From: an uncultured Lachnospira sp.
GTDB taxonomy: Bacteria > Bacillota > Clostridia > Lachnospirales > Lachnospiraceae
Direction of reading: 5' to 3'
Length of the DNA: 64,000 bases
Assembly: GCA_910585095.1 (NCBI GenBank)
Contig: CAJUBU010000004.1
Location: 100,534-164,533 of the forward strand
Shown: piece after piece, positions 34,829 to 43,698 of the stretch
Position numbering within the stretch: the stretch's first letter is position 1
Layout of the letters: each line of letters opens with the position of its first letter
Notes under the pieces: model-generated
The model's database searches: none
Told to the model about the DNA's origin: nothing
Seen by the model: only the letters and a program-made list of their open reading frames with translations
Program-made: the position numbers and the translations under genes

Positions 34829-34866
34829 AAAATAGCTTATATAATCATATTAAAGAGGTGGCTGTA

Positions 34867-36543
34867 GTGGAAGAAAAGGATAATGTAGATATAGACGAAG
34901 AAATGGCTAAATCACTACAACGTCTTGTAGAAGAAGAAACAAATGTTGCCAAGGCTTCTGTCGGCAATAATTTAGAAGACCACAATACACAGTACAATGA
35001 GTTTGGCAATACAACAGAGATAGATATTAATTTAGGAGCTACTCGTTTTATTGATACGGATTCAATTAATGCTAAAGTTATATCAGCAGTACATAATGAT
35101 ACTATAAATAATAATAGTACAAATAGTAATAGTATAAATAGTAATAACATTACAAACAATAATAGTGCAAATGGCAATATCATAAATACAAATAGAGAAA
35201 ATAATAATTATAAAAAAAATGATAATGTTATTATAAATAATAAACAAAATCCACATCAGGATATTCATGAACATACGTCAGAATTACACCATGCAAAAAA
35301 TAATGATAATCATACAATAGGATTAAGCAAGCGTAATAAGATTATCATTGCATCAATAGGCGGTGTTGCTGCAGTTGTATTGATAATTGGTATTATTATT
35401 GCAGTTGTCATACATAATAATCAAAAGAGTAGTTATCATTATAATTATGAGATGGGTATGACTTTATATAAAGAAAACAATTATATGGATGCCATCAAAC
35501 ATTTTGAAATTGCTTTTGATTCTACGGAGGGTAAGAAAAATCTTGATATGATGTATGCTTTGTCAGAAGCATATAAAAATACAGGAAATATAGATAAGGC
35601 TGTTGAAATATTAGAAACAGCTTTAGCATACAATAAATTAAATGAAAGAACATTGTCATCACTTCTTAAATTGTGTTATGATAATAAAAAGGGTGAAAAA
35701 ATTAACAAAATTATAGAGGAATATAAGGACTCTAAGGTAAAAGATATATTGAGTGAATATATCGTAGAAATTCCTACAACATCGGAAAAGCCGGGAGATT
35801 TTGATGAGGCGGTTGAATTGATGCTTCTTGCACAAGATGACTGTACCATTTATTATACAGTGGATGGAAGTACGCCAACCAATAATAGTATTCGATTTAC
35901 CGATTCCATTAAAATTGAAAAAGATACAGTGACAGTGAAAGCAATTGCTGTTAATGAGATTGGTGTAAAGTCCGAAGTGGGAGAATTTAAATTTACAATT
36001 GATTTAAAGGCACCTGAAGCACCTGTTTTAGATATAGAAGATACCAATATTGAGTTGGGAACAAAGATTAAAATTAAAAACCTTTTAGAAGGGGATAAGG
36101 CATATTATACAATAGATGGAACAACGCCATCAACCTATTCTTTGTCATATAATGATGGTATTGAATTGGAAGAAGGAAGATATGTATTATCTGTTATAGT
36201 GATTAACAAACATAATCTGTCAAGTACAGTGACAAGAAAGAATATAACGGTCAAAGATAAGACGGAGTATACATATAATGAAGCGTTAAATTTTTTAAAA
36301 AAGCGTATGCAGGAGCTTAATATTATTGAAAGTAATGGTAAGTTTTCGGTTAGTGGGGAGACAGCAGACTTTGTGTATCAGACTAAAAAAGAAATTAGCG
36401 GTATACAGATGTACTATATAAGACTTGATAAAAAGAGTACAAGTGGCTCAAAAGTAGAGGGATATTACGGTGTTGGAGTAAGCAATGGGCAGTGTTATAA
36501 AGTGACAGATTCCGAAGGCTTGCTATCAGCCGTTGTATATTAA
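34867..36543 (+). CDS. Single-pass membrane protein with TPR and chitobiase-C-like domains
   Basis: The 558-residue protein has an acidic then Asn/Ser-rich cytoplasmic N-terminus (residues ~1-150), one membrane segment (IIIASIGGVAAVVLIIGIII, about residues 157-182), and TPR-like repeats (YEMGMTLYKENNYMDAIKHF; YALSEAYKNTGNIDKAVEIL). Two beta-sandwich segments like CHB_HEX_C_1 follow (YYTVDGSTPTNNSIRF and YYTIDGTTPSTYSLSY), then a C-terminal alpha/beta domain. GTG 34867 is 8 nt behind AGAGG. Proteins of this type are common in Clostridia, often with an N-terminal zinc ribbon, which is missing here. Function unknown; probably an envelope-sensing or assembly role. Confidence 0.7.
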   Translation: MEEKDNVDIDEEMAKSLQRLVEEETNVAKASVGNNLEDHNTQYNEFGNTTEIDINLGATRFIDTDSINAKVISAVHNDTINNNSTNSNSINSNNITNNNSANGNIINTNRENNNYKKNDNVIINNKQNPHQDIHEHTSELHHAKNNDNHTIGLSKRNKIIIASIGGVAAVVLIIGIIIAVVIHNNQKSSYHYNYEMGMTLYKENNYMDAIKHFEIAFDSTEGKKNLDMMYALSEAYKNTGNIDKAVEILETALAYNKLNERTLSSLLKLCYDNKKGEKINKIIEEYKDSKVKDILSEYIVEIPTTSEKPGDFDEAVELMLLAQDDCTIYYTVDGSTPTNNSIRFTDSIKIEKDTVTVKAIAVNEIGVKSEVGEFKFTIDLKAPEAPVLDIEDTNIELGTKIKIKNLLEGDKAYYTIDGTTPSTYSLSYNDGIELEEGRYVLSVIVINKHNLSSTVTRKNITVKDKTEYTYNEALNFLKKRMQELNIIESNGKFSVSGETADFVYQTKKEISGIQMYYIRLDKKSTSGSKVEGYYGVGVSNGQCYKVTDSEGLLSAVVY

Positions 36544-36574
36544 TTATTTCATTAATATGAAAGGGGTATAGTAA

Positions 36575-37456
36575 ATGTACAAGATTTTAAAATCTGAGAA
36601 ATTAGCTGATAAGATTTATCTAATGGATGTGGAAGCGCCTAGAGTAGCAAGACACTGTCAGCCAGGACAGTTCATCATTGTTAAGATGGACGAAAAGGGA
36701 GAGAGGATTCCTCTTACAATTTGTGATTATGACCGAGAAAAAGGCATTGTGACAATTGTATTTCAGATTGTAGGTGTATCTACGGCAAGAATGGCTGAAT
36801 TAAAGACAGGAGATGCATTTTCAGACTTTGTTGGTCCTTTAGGCTGTGCTTCTGAGCTTATCTCAGAGAGTGTTGAGGAACTCAAGAAAAAAAGTATTGT
36901 GTTTGTTGCAGGCGGCGTTGGTACTGCTCCCGTATATCCACAGGTAAAGTGGCTACATGAACAGGGCATTGACGTTGATGTTATTGTTGGTGCAAAGACA
37001 AAGGATATGCTTATCCTTGAGGAAGAAATGCGTAAAGTGGCAGGCAATTTGTATGTTACTACAGATGATGGAAGTTATGTGCGCAAAGGTATGGGTACTG
37101 ATGTATTAAAAGATCTTGTCAACAATGAGGGCAAGAAATATGATTTGTGTATTGCGATTGGACCATTGATTATGATGAAATTTGTTTCATTGCTTACAAA
37201 AGAGCTAGGGATTCCTACGGTTGTCAGCATGAATCCTATTATGGTTGATGGGACTGGAATGTGTGGTGCTTGTAGACTTCAAGTTGGAGATGAAATTAAA
37301 TTTGCATGTGTAGATGGCCCAGAGTTTGATGGACATAAAGTTGATTTTGACCAAGCAATGAAGCGTCAGCAGATGTATAAGACCGAAGAAGGAAGAGCAA
37401 TGCTGAAACTCACGGAAGGTGATACACATCATGGCGGTTGCGGCAATTGCAATTAA
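36575..37456 (+). CDS. NfnA/SudB-type ferredoxin-NADP reductase subunit
   Basis: The 293-residue FAD/NAD-binding protein has an FNR-type FAD domain (CQPGQFIIVKMDEKGERIPLTI), an NAD-binding segment (FVAGGVGTAPVYPQVKWL) and near the C-terminus the Cys-rich DGTGMCGACRLQV...FACVDGPEFDGH, which binds a [2Fe-2S] cluster in relatives. It partners the next gene 21 nt downstream. The pair matches NfnAB, the electron-bifurcating NADH-dependent ferredoxin:NADP+ oxidoreductase, also annotated as sulfide dehydrogenase or glutamate synthase-linked. Which activity applies cannot be decided from sequence alone. Confidence 0.85.
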   Translation: MYKILKSEKLADKIYLMDVEAPRVARHCQPGQFIIVKMDEKGERIPLTICDYDREKGIVTIVFQIVGVSTARMAELKTGDAFSDFVGPLGCASELISESVEELKKKSIVFVAGGVGTAPVYPQVKWLHEQGIDVDVIVGAKTKDMLILEEEMRKVAGNLYVTTDDGSYVRKGMGTDVLKDLVNNEGKKYDLCIAIGPLIMMKFVSLLTKELGIPTVVSMNPIMVDGTGMCGACRLQVGDEIKFACVDGPEFDGHKVDFDQAMKRQQMYKTEEGRAMLKLTEGDTHHGGCGNCN

Positions 37457-37477
37457 AATAGGAGGATAGTACATAAA

Positions 37478-38863
37478 ATGGATGTTTTAAAGAAAGTTCC
37501 AGTCAGAGAGCAAGCTCCTGACGTAAGAAATAAAAATTTTGAAGAAGTTTGTCTAGGATATAATATGGAAGAAGCACAGGAAGAAGCCGCTAGATGCATT
37601 AATTGCAAAAATGCACAATGTATTCTTGGCTGTCCTGTTGCTATTGATATTCCTGCATTTATTCATCAAGTAAAAGAGGGCGATATTGAAGAAGCTTATA
37701 AGATTATAAGCCAGTCTTCAGCATTGCCTGCTGTCTGTGGGCGTGTCTGTCCTCAGGAGAGCCAGTGTGAAGGAAAATGTATACGAGGGTTCAAGGGTGA
37801 GCCTATCTCTATTGGCAAGCTTGAGCGATTTGTAGCTGATTATGCAAGAGAACATGAGTTAAAGCCAGAAGTAACCGCAGAAAAGAAGGGCAAAAAAGTG
37901 GCTGTTATCGGTTCTGGTCCTTCAGGTCTTACATGTGCTGGTGATTTGGCAAAGATGGGATATGATGTTACTATTTTTGAGGCACTGCATGAGGCAGGCG
38001 GCGTTTTGGTATATGGTATTCCAGAATTTCGTCTTCCTAAAAAGACTGTTGTATCTAGTGAAATCGAAAATGTGAAAAGTCTTGGCGTTAAGATTGAGAC
38101 AAACGTTGTTATTGGTAAGTCTATGACTATTGACCATCTTCTTGAAGAAGAAGGCTTTGATGCCGTATTTATTGGTTCTGGCGCAGGATTGCCAAAATTT
38201 ATGGGTATTCCAGGTGAAAATGCTAATGGTGTATTTTCTGCCAATGAATACCTTACAAGAAGCAATTTGATGAAGGCGTTTGATGATGAATACGATACGC
38301 CAATTACAAGATGTAAAAAGGTTGCTGTTGTCGGTGGCGGCAATGTGGCAATGGATGCTGCAAGAACGGCTTTAAGACTTGGTGCAGAAGTTCATATTGT
38401 ATATAGAAGAAGCGAGGCAGAGCTTCCAGCCAGAGTGGAGGAAGTGCATCATGCAAAGGAGGAGGGAATTATTTTTGACCTTCTTACCAATCCTTTAGAA
38501 ATTCTTACAGACGATAACGGCTGGGTTAAGGGGATGAAATGTATTCGTATGGAGCTTGGCGAGCCAGATGCTTCAGGAAGAAGACGCCCTGTTGAAATTG
38601 CAGGTTCAGAGTTTGTAATCGAGTTGGATGCTGTTATTATGTCGCTTGGAACATCACCAAATCCACTTATCAGCTCAACAACAAAAGGACTGGACATTAA
38701 TAAATGGAAGTGTATTGTTGCAGAGGAATCAAACGGTAAAACAACAAAGGAAGCTGTGTATGCAGGCGGTGATGCCGTTACAGGAGCAGCTACGGTTATT
38801 CTTGCTATGGGAGCTGGTAAATCCGCTGCAAAGGGTATTGATGAATTTTTAAGTGCAAATTAA
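37478..38863 (+). CDS. NfnB / GltD-like NADPH oxidoreductase subunit
   Basis: The 461-residue flavoprotein has an N-terminal Cys-rich iron-sulfur domain (CINCKNAQCILGCPVAIDIP; GRVCPQESQCEGKC), a first Rossmann fold for FAD (VAVIGSGPSGLTCAGDLA) and a second for NAD(P)H (VAVVGGGNVAMDAARTALRLG). It ends with the AGGDAVTGAATVILAMGAGK motif. This is the GltA/GltD fold of NfnB. Beside the NfnA-like gene it most likely forms the bifurcating transhydrogenase balancing NADH, NADPH and ferredoxin pools in fermentation. Confidence 0.88.
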   Translation: MDVLKKVPVREQAPDVRNKNFEEVCLGYNMEEAQEEAARCINCKNAQCILGCPVAIDIPAFIHQVKEGDIEEAYKIISQSSALPAVCGRVCPQESQCEGKCIRGFKGEPISIGKLERFVADYAREHELKPEVTAEKKGKKVAVIGSGPSGLTCAGDLAKMGYDVTIFEALHEAGGVLVYGIPEFRLPKKTVVSSEIENVKSLGVKIETNVVIGKSMTIDHLLEEEGFDAVFIGSGAGLPKFMGIPGENANGVFSANEYLTRSNLMKAFDDEYDTPITRCKKVAVVGGGNVAMDAARTALRLGAEVHIVYRRSEAELPARVEEVHHAKEEGIIFDLLTNPLEILTDDNGWVKGMKCIRMELGEPDASGRRRPVEIAGSEFVIELDAVIMSLGTSPNPLISSTTKGLDINKWKCIVAEESNGKTTKEAVYAGGDAVTGAATVILAMGAGKSAAKGIDEFLSAN

Positions 38864-38930
38864 AACATTTCGATTAGCAAATAGTAAAGCAGGTTATAAA
38901 TATCTGCTTGACTATTATATAAAGATGAAT

Positions 38931-38990
38931 TATAATATATGAAGTTTTAATATAATATATAAAATTTTACTATGATATATAAAAAAGGGT
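38931..38990. repeat. Three 20-bp A+T-rich tandem repeats
   Basis: Units begin TATAATATAT at 38931 and 38951 and TATGATATAT at 38971, a period of exactly 20 bp. They lie between nfnB and the terminator shared with the TetR gene. Confidence 0.65.
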
Positions 38991-39038
38991 ATGTTATAAA
39001 ATTGCTGTAAGTGGCAGTTTTACAGCATACTCTTTTTT
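38984..39038. terminator. Bidirectional terminator between nfnB-like and TetR genes
   Basis: AAAAGGGTATGTT... pairs with CAGCATACTCTTTT, with an inner ATTGCTGTAA/TTTTACAGC-type pairing; A run on the left and T run on the right. It serves the convergent genes on both sides. Confidence 0.75.
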
Positions 39039-39056
39039 ATTATAGTATATAGTGGA

Positions 39057-39554
39057 TTATTGCGGCGGTGCTGTTAATTTTATAATTTCCTGTGGGGTTT
39101 CTTTCATTCCTTGACGCAGCCATTCATCAACCCAGCCATAAATACTGCCAGCAACGAGAGACTTTGAATAGCGTTCCACATTATTTGACGATTCATCTAT
39201 TTTACATGCGCAGCGCAGATTGTCATAAATTAAATTAGACAAGCCTTGATTGTGTAACAGTAAATAAAAATCTTTATATTTATAATAGTGGTTCAGCAGA
39301 CTTTCAGAAAAATATTCCATTTTTCCATGTTCTTCAAAATCCTTTCCCCATTCTTCAATAAGTACAACGAGATGTTTCTCTAATACATCCTGTTTGCTTT
39401 TGAAATTTCTATAAAAAGAAACCCTGCCAACGCCTGCTACTTTTACTAAATCGGTAATAGTAATGTCATGGAACGGTTTTATTTTCATTTGTTTTATTAG
39501 CGCGTCGGTAATACATTCTTTGATAAACATATTTAATTCTTGTTTTTTATTCAT
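39057..39554 (-). CDS. TetR-family transcription regulator
   Basis: The 165-residue protein has an N-terminal TetR helix-turn-helix (ITDLVKVAGVGRVSFYRNFKSKQDVLEKHL, residues ~25-60) and a helical C-terminal domain of the TetR_C type (KDFYLLLHNQGLSNLIY). It is transcribed divergently from the ABC exporter at 39821, with two palindromic sites in between, so it probably represses that exporter and itself. Confidence 0.88.
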   Translation of the reverse strand: MNKKQELNMFIKECITDALIKQMKIKPFHDITITDLVKVAGVGRVSFYRNFKSKQDVLEKHLVVLIEEWGKDFEEHGKMEYFSESLLNHYYKYKDFYLLLHNQGLSNLIYDNLRCACKIDESSNNVERYSKSLVAGSIYGWVDEWLRQGMKETPQEIIKLTAPPQ

Positions 39555-39670
39555 CGTTATTTACTGCAAAATCCGATTTCATTGTGCAGTTTACTCCTTT
39601 CTTTATATGATACAATTCATGCCTTTTGTTTCTTAACACTCAAGTTCTATTGATTCATTAAAGATAATAT

Positions 39671-39707
39671 GATACATTTGTTTCACTTGATATGATACAC
39701 GTGTTTC
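39671..39707. promoter_or_regulatory. Paired TetR operator sites
   Basis: GATACATTTGTTTC (39671-39684) and GATACACGTGTTTC (39694-39707) are near-palindromes of the form GAWACA-NN-TGTTTC with centres 23 bp apart. A half-site, GATACA, also occurs at 39609. They lie between the divergent TetR and ABC transporter genes; the second overlaps the likely exporter promoter. Confidence 0.6.
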
Positions 39708-39716
39708 TCATAAATA
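39687..39716 (+). promoter_or_regulatory. Possible promoter of the ABC exporter
   Basis: TTGATA (39687-39692), 18-nt spacer, TAAATA (39711-39716). The second TetR palindrome occupies the spacer. The match is moderate. Confidence 0.45.
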
Positions 39717-39738
39717 GCAAGTATTTTTAATTGTAGGA

Positions 39739-39820
39739 TTTGTGTCTGTGCGTTGTTTGCCACAAATCTATAAGAAATTTTTATTGTTTATTTAAAAGCA
39801 GCGCAGAAATGAGGATAAAT
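39739..39820 (+). promoter_or_regulatory. Recurrent structured 5' leader, copy 2
   Basis: TTTGTG (39739-39744) pairs with CACAAA (39761-39766) and is extended by a closing C-G, leaving the 12-nt loop TGTGCGTTGTTT. After 29 nt comes AAGCAGCGCA (39796-39805), which pairs with the loop TGCGTTGTTT using two wobbles. AGAAATGAGG follows and holds the ribosome site of the ABC ATPase gene. Loop and downstream block differ from copy 1 at positions that keep pairing. Confidence 0.6.
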
Positions 39821-40714
39821 ATGGATTACATCATTGAAACAAATGAACTCTATAAACATTATGGAGATAAAATTGCAGTTAATAAAATGTCACTGCATAT
39901 AAAAAAAGGAGATATTTATGGATTGATTGGCAAAAATGGTGCAGGTAAGACAAGTTTGATGAAATTATTGCTTGGTCTTACATCACCAAATTCAGGGCAG
40001 ATTCGATTGTTTGATAACGAAAATCTGAATAAGGGCAGGCAAAAAATTGGTTCTCTAATCGAAGCGCCTGCTTTGTATAAAAACGAAACTGCTTTTGAAA
40101 ATATGAGACGATTTTCAATTTTAGCTGGTTCAAATCGCAATCAAGAAATCAACCATATTTTGCAGTTAGTAGGGTTAGGAAATACTGGAAAGAAAAAGTG
40201 TGGTTCTTTTTCACTTGGAATGAGGCAGCGATTGGGTATTGCCATTGCTTTACTTGGCAATCCAGAATTATTAATTTTGGATGAGCCGATTAATGGATTA
40301 GACCCTGCTGGAATTAAAGAAATTCGAGATATAATTGTCCAATTAAATAAGCAGGGTGTAACCTTTTTAATATCAAGCCATTTGCTGGATGAGCTTGGAA
40401 AAATTGCCACCAATTATGGAATTGTGAATAATGGGCAATTGATTGAAGAAATTACAGCACAGGAATTACAAAAAAAATGTAAAAGTTCTTTAGTTATTGA
40501 AACAAATGATACAAAAAAAGCAGAGATGATTTTAAGAAAAGCAGACCCATCTATGCAAATAGAATGTGTAGAACAACGCGTTATAATTTCATCAACAGTG
40601 ACCGATTCTTCAGAATTAAATTGTATTTTAGTTCATGCAGGTATTCGTGTATATGAAATAAAAAATGAAAGTATTGGTTTTGAGGACTTTTTTATTGAAA
40701 GGATAGGAAAATAA
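39821..40714 (+). CDS. ABC transporter ATP-binding protein (BcrA/CcmA type)
   Basis: The 297-residue ATPase has Walker A GLIGKNGAGKTSL, a FSLGMRQRLGIAIALLG signature region, Walker B LLILDEPINGLDP and the H-loop SSHLLDEL. The ~90-residue C-terminal extension is typical of bacitracin-type exporters. It pairs with the permease 58 nt downstream. Lantibiotic or bacitracin efflux is the usual role, but the substrate here is unknown. ATG 39821 sits behind GAGG in the structured leader. Confidence 0.92.
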   Translation: MDYIIETNELYKHYGDKIAVNKMSLHIKKGDIYGLIGKNGAGKTSLMKLLLGLTSPNSGQIRLFDNENLNKGRQKIGSLIEAPALYKNETAFENMRRFSILAGSNRNQEINHILQLVGLGNTGKKKCGSFSLGMRQRLGIAIALLGNPELLILDEPINGLDPAGIKEIRDIIVQLNKQGVTFLISSHLLDELGKIATNYGIVNNGQLIEEITAQELQKKCKSSLVIETNDTKKAEMILRKADPSMQIECVEQRVIISSTVTDSSELNCILVHAGIRVYEIKNESIGFEDFFIERIGK

Positions 40715-40772
40715 ATTTGAGTTTTGTGTTGCCCATCGCGTAAACACTATGAAATTGAAATGGAGGATTCAT

Positions 40773-41528
40773 ATGAAAAATCTTTTAAAATTAGAATTTA
40801 GAAAATTAAGAAAACAAAAAAGTTTTTATATTTGTACTATCGTTATGGTTGTTTTATTATTTTTGTCAGCAATGACTTCAAAAGCATTGTGTGATGCTAG
40901 TTCAGAATTTGCAGCACAATATAACGGTTCGGGAATAACTGCCATGATTGGTGCCATATCTAATTGTTCTTTTCTTTTAATTGCAGGAATTTTTGTTGCA
41001 TTATTTGTATGTGATGATTATGAGCAGCAAATTATCAAAAATATTTATTCAAGAGGTTATTCGCGTTCTCAAGTATATGGTTCAAAATTTATTTCTAGTT
41101 TTGTTGCGACCACTATTATGTTTGTTATTGTTGTCTTGAGTGCATTTTTATTTGGAACAATATATTTTGGATTAGGGGAGAGCGAGGGAACAAATATTTT
41201 TAGTATTCTTGCGGTACAATATTTAAACTGTATGGCAAATATTAGCTTGTATTTTGCAATAAGCTGTGTCCTTCGCAAAACAGGTTCTTCTGTTGCGGGT
41301 GTTTTTGTTGCTCCGTTACTTGTCAATATGGTTTTAGGATTGGCAGATTCCTTTTTAAAGTTAGAAAAAGTAACACTTGCAAGTATATGGGTTTCTTCTT
41401 TTATAAATGACCTTTCTGTTTTAACGATAGAGCATAATCGTTTTATGATTGCTCTTTTGATGTCTTTCATCTATATTCCATTATTTGTAGCAGCAGGCTT
41501 GTATTTTCATAAAAAGATGGAATTATAG
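40773..41528 (+). CDS. ABC-2 type permease
   Basis: The 251-residue protein has about six hydrophobic segments, beginning with FRKLRKQKSFYICTIVMVVLL after a short basic N-terminus, and an extracytoplasmic loop with SSEFAAQYNG. This layout matches permeases paired with BcrA-type ATPases. ATG 40773 follows GGAGG; the frame starts 8 codons earlier at a weaker ATG. It ends the two-gene exporter unit controlled by the divergent TetR gene. Confidence 0.85.
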   Translation: MKNLLKLEFRKLRKQKSFYICTIVMVVLLFLSAMTSKALCDASSEFAAQYNGSGITAMIGAISNCSFLLIAGIFVALFVCDDYEQQIIKNIYSRGYSRSQVYGSKFISSFVATTIMFVIVVLSAFLFGTIYFGLGESEGTNIFSILAVQYLNCMANISLYFAISCVLRKTGSSVAGVFVAPLLVNMVLGLADSFLKLEKVTLASIWVSSFINDLSVLTIEHNRFMIALLMSFIYIPLFVAAGLYFHKKMEL

Positions 41529-41574
41529 AATATGACTTATAGAGACAAGTGAATTATTACAGCATTTGCCAGCT

Positions 41575-41672
41575 AGCTGTCACATAAAGAAAATCACATA
41601 CAAAATATTGTAAAATATAAAGAAATATAAAGTAATATTTTGTATATTTAATCTTTTATGTGACAGCCTTTT
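41575..41672. terminator. Long palindrome (GCTGTCACAT family) between convergent genes
   Basis: GCTGTCACATAAAG on the left pairs with CTTTTATGTGACAGC on the right (41652-41668 region), and inside ACAAAATATT pairs with AATATTTTGT. It lies between the permease gene and the convergent membrane protein gene and is followed by a T-rich tract, fitting a bidirectional terminator. Confidence 0.75.
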
Positions 41673-41707
41673 CATTTTTATATGTAAAAATAAAGACAGT
41701 AAAATTA

Positions 41708-42253
41708 TTATTTGTATAAAATTTGTATATATTCATCGGCAATTGATTGGATAATATCCTCATTTAAGTCAGGGTATTGTTCTTTGATAGCAGCAACGAT
41801 AATATTGTTTCTGTCAAAATATTTCATTTCTTCAGACATGCCATCACCATCAAAAGAAGTGTCAATATATTCTTTTGTAAGATTGTCTTTTAACCATAAT
41901 GAAACTTCATTATTTATTTTTTGTTCGGATTCAATCTGTGATTTTGCCTTAGAAGCACTTTTATATGTAATATAGCCAATGGCAAGAAAAGCTATAAAAA
42001 GCCCACTTAATACAATACAGATAAGGATTCCAGAAGCAGTTTTAATAGAAAAGAAGTGTAAAACATCCACAATATTAAGAATTATTACAATTAAACCAGC
42101 AATACCACATACAAAAAATGTGATGGAAGAGGACAGGTTGTCCTGATATTTGGCGGATGAGGTTTGGTAGTTATTTCCTGTGGTTAAGTCATGGATAATA
42201 GTTTCTTCTTTTTCTAAGTCTTTTGTATTTTCTGATTGATTTGTATCATTCAT
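41708..42253 (-). CDS. Small two-span membrane protein of unknown function
   Basis: The 181-residue protein has a polar N-terminus (residues ~1-45), two hydrophobic segments (ITFFVCGIAGLIVIILNIV, then ILICIVLSGLFIAFLAIGYI) separated by a short loop, and a charged C-terminal half with DNLTKEYIDTSFDGDGMSEEMKYF. No known domain is recognised. The start is ATG at 42253 rather than the ATG at 42265, because the latter belongs to the GAAATGAGG ribosome site of the recurrent leader. It is monocistronic and convergent with the exporter. Confidence 0.65.
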   Translation of the reverse strand: MNDTNQSENTKDLEKEETIIHDLTTGNNYQTSSAKYQDNLSSSITFFVCGIAGLIVIILNIVDVLHFFSIKTASGILICIVLSGLFIAFLAIGYITYKSASKAKSQIESEQKINNEVSLWLKDNLTKEYIDTSFDGDGMSEEMKYFDRNNIIVAAIKEQYPDLNEDIIQSIADEYIQILYK

Positions 42254-42358
42254 AAAAACCCTCATTTCTACGCTATTTTTAATAAAACAATAAATATTAT
42301 GCTTTGCGTATCATTTTTATATTGAAATAATATTGTGTCAGGCAACGAACAGACACAA
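42254..42358 (-). promoter_or_regulatory. Recurrent structured 5' leader, copy 4 (minus strand)
   Basis: On the minus strand TTGTGTC (42358-42352) pairs with GACACAA (42339-42333) around the 12-nt loop TGTTCGTTGCCT. The conserved block AATAGCGTAGAAATGAGG lies directly before the membrane protein start. The linker is longer here (about 50 nt). A perfect TATAAT lies on the minus strand at 42369-42364, so the transcript would begin at or in the hairpin. Loop-to-block pairing is only partial in this copy. Confidence 0.55.
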
Positions 42359-42510
42359 TTAACATTATAAACGATGAATGTGAAAAAGGAAAGTAAATAT
42401 TATTTGAAAACGAATGAATTTAGTTGTCATTTGTTTTTGTATCATTTTAGAAAAGTTATTTTAAGCTTTTGTTAAATATTGAATTTGTCTATACTTTTTT
42501 TTATAAATAG

Positions 42511-42519
42511 TGTTATACT
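42511..42519 (+). promoter_or_regulatory. Extended -10 promoter of the glycan island
   Basis: TGT followed by TATACT forms an extended -10 (TGnTATACT) 52 nt before the first gene of the island. No good -35 at 17 nt. The remaining 42360-42510 sequence is A+T-rich with nothing else recognisable. Confidence 0.45.
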
Positions 42520-42570
42520 ATGAAAATAATGTTTTTAAACTTGTAAGTTAAACAAGAATGGAGAATTAGA

Positions 42571-43698
42571 ATGAAATATGATAAGATAATTATAGGGGCT
42601 GGTCTTTATGGATTATATTCAGCTGTACATTGTGGAGAAAGAGGAGAGCATATTCAAGTGTTAGAATGTGATTCAACTCCCTTTTGTAGGGCAACATATA
42701 TTAATCAAGCAAGAGTTCATCAGGGGTATCATTATCCACGTTCGATATCTACAGCTATGAAATCAGCAGGATATTTTTCTCGTTTTAATAAAGATTATGG
42801 ATTTTGTATTAATAGGGAATTTGATAAAATATATGCAACATCTACAGAATATTCATGGACTAATGGGGAACAATTTAAAAGATTTTGTAAAGATGCAAAT
42901 ATTCCATGTAAAGAACTTTTGCCAGAAAAATTCTTTAAGAATAAGATGTGTGATGGTGCTTTTTTAACTAGAGAATATACTTATGATGCAATGATTTTAA
43001 AAGATTATTTATTAGATAAAATTAGTAGACTAAGTAATGTAGAAATAAAATATAATTTTCAAATACAAGAAATTCATAAATTACAAGATATTTATGAAAT
43101 TGTTTCTAAGGATGGTAATATATATAGTACCCCTTTTATCCTAAATGCAACATATGCTTCAACAAATCAGATTCTTGATATATTGGGGTATGAAAAATTT
43201 AAAATTAAGTATGAATTATGTGAAATTATATTATGTAATGTGAATGATATTTTAAAGCAATATGGAATTACTGTGATGGATGGTCCTTTTTTTTCTATTA
43301 TGCCTTTCGGAAAAACAGGATATCATTCCCTTACTTCGGTGACATTTACACCACATACAACAAGCTATAATGCGTTGCCACAGTTTGAATGTCAGAAAAA
43401 AAGTAATGGGTATTGTAGTGAGAATTTTTTGGGAAATTGTAATAATTGTGTGGCAAAGCCAGAAAGTGCATTTTCATATATGTGTAATTTGGCTAGAAAA
43501 TATTTGAAAGATGAATATCAGTTTCAATATAATCAATCTCTTTTTTCTATGAAACCAATTTTAATGAGTTCAGAAATTAATGATTCAAGACCAACTGTGA
43601 TTAAAAAATATTCATTTAAACCAACATTAGTTGGAGTATTGTCAGGAAAAATTAATACAGTATATGATTTAGATGAGGTGTTAGATGATGAAAAATAA
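42571..43698 (+). CDS. FAD-dependent oxidoreductase (DAO-like)
   Basis: The 375-residue protein opens with a Rossmann FAD motif (KIIIGAGLYGLYSAVHCGERG) followed by the acidic LECDS. It continues with RVHQGYHYPRS, near the flavin in DAO-family enzymes, and a DAO-type C-terminal segment. Unlike typical amino-acid oxidases it lies at the head of a glycan gene cluster, so it may oxidise or modify an activated sugar; this is inference. The coding sequence is very A+T-rich. It overlaps the next gene by 14 nt. Confidence 0.7.
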   Translation: MKYDKIIIGAGLYGLYSAVHCGERGEHIQVLECDSTPFCRATYINQARVHQGYHYPRSISTAMKSAGYFSRFNKDYGFCINREFDKIYATSTEYSWTNGEQFKRFCKDANIPCKELLPEKFFKNKMCDGAFLTREYTYDAMILKDYLLDKISRLSNVEIKYNFQIQEIHKLQDIYEIVSKDGNIYSTPFILNATYASTNQILDILGYEKFKIKYELCEIILCNVNDILKQYGITVMDGPFFSIMPFGKTGYHSLTSVTFTPHTTSYNALPQFECQKKSNGYCSENFLGNCNNCVAKPESAFSYMCNLARKYLKDEYQFQYNQSLFSMKPILMSSEINDSRPTVIKKYSFKPTLVGVLSGKINTVYDLDEVLDDEK

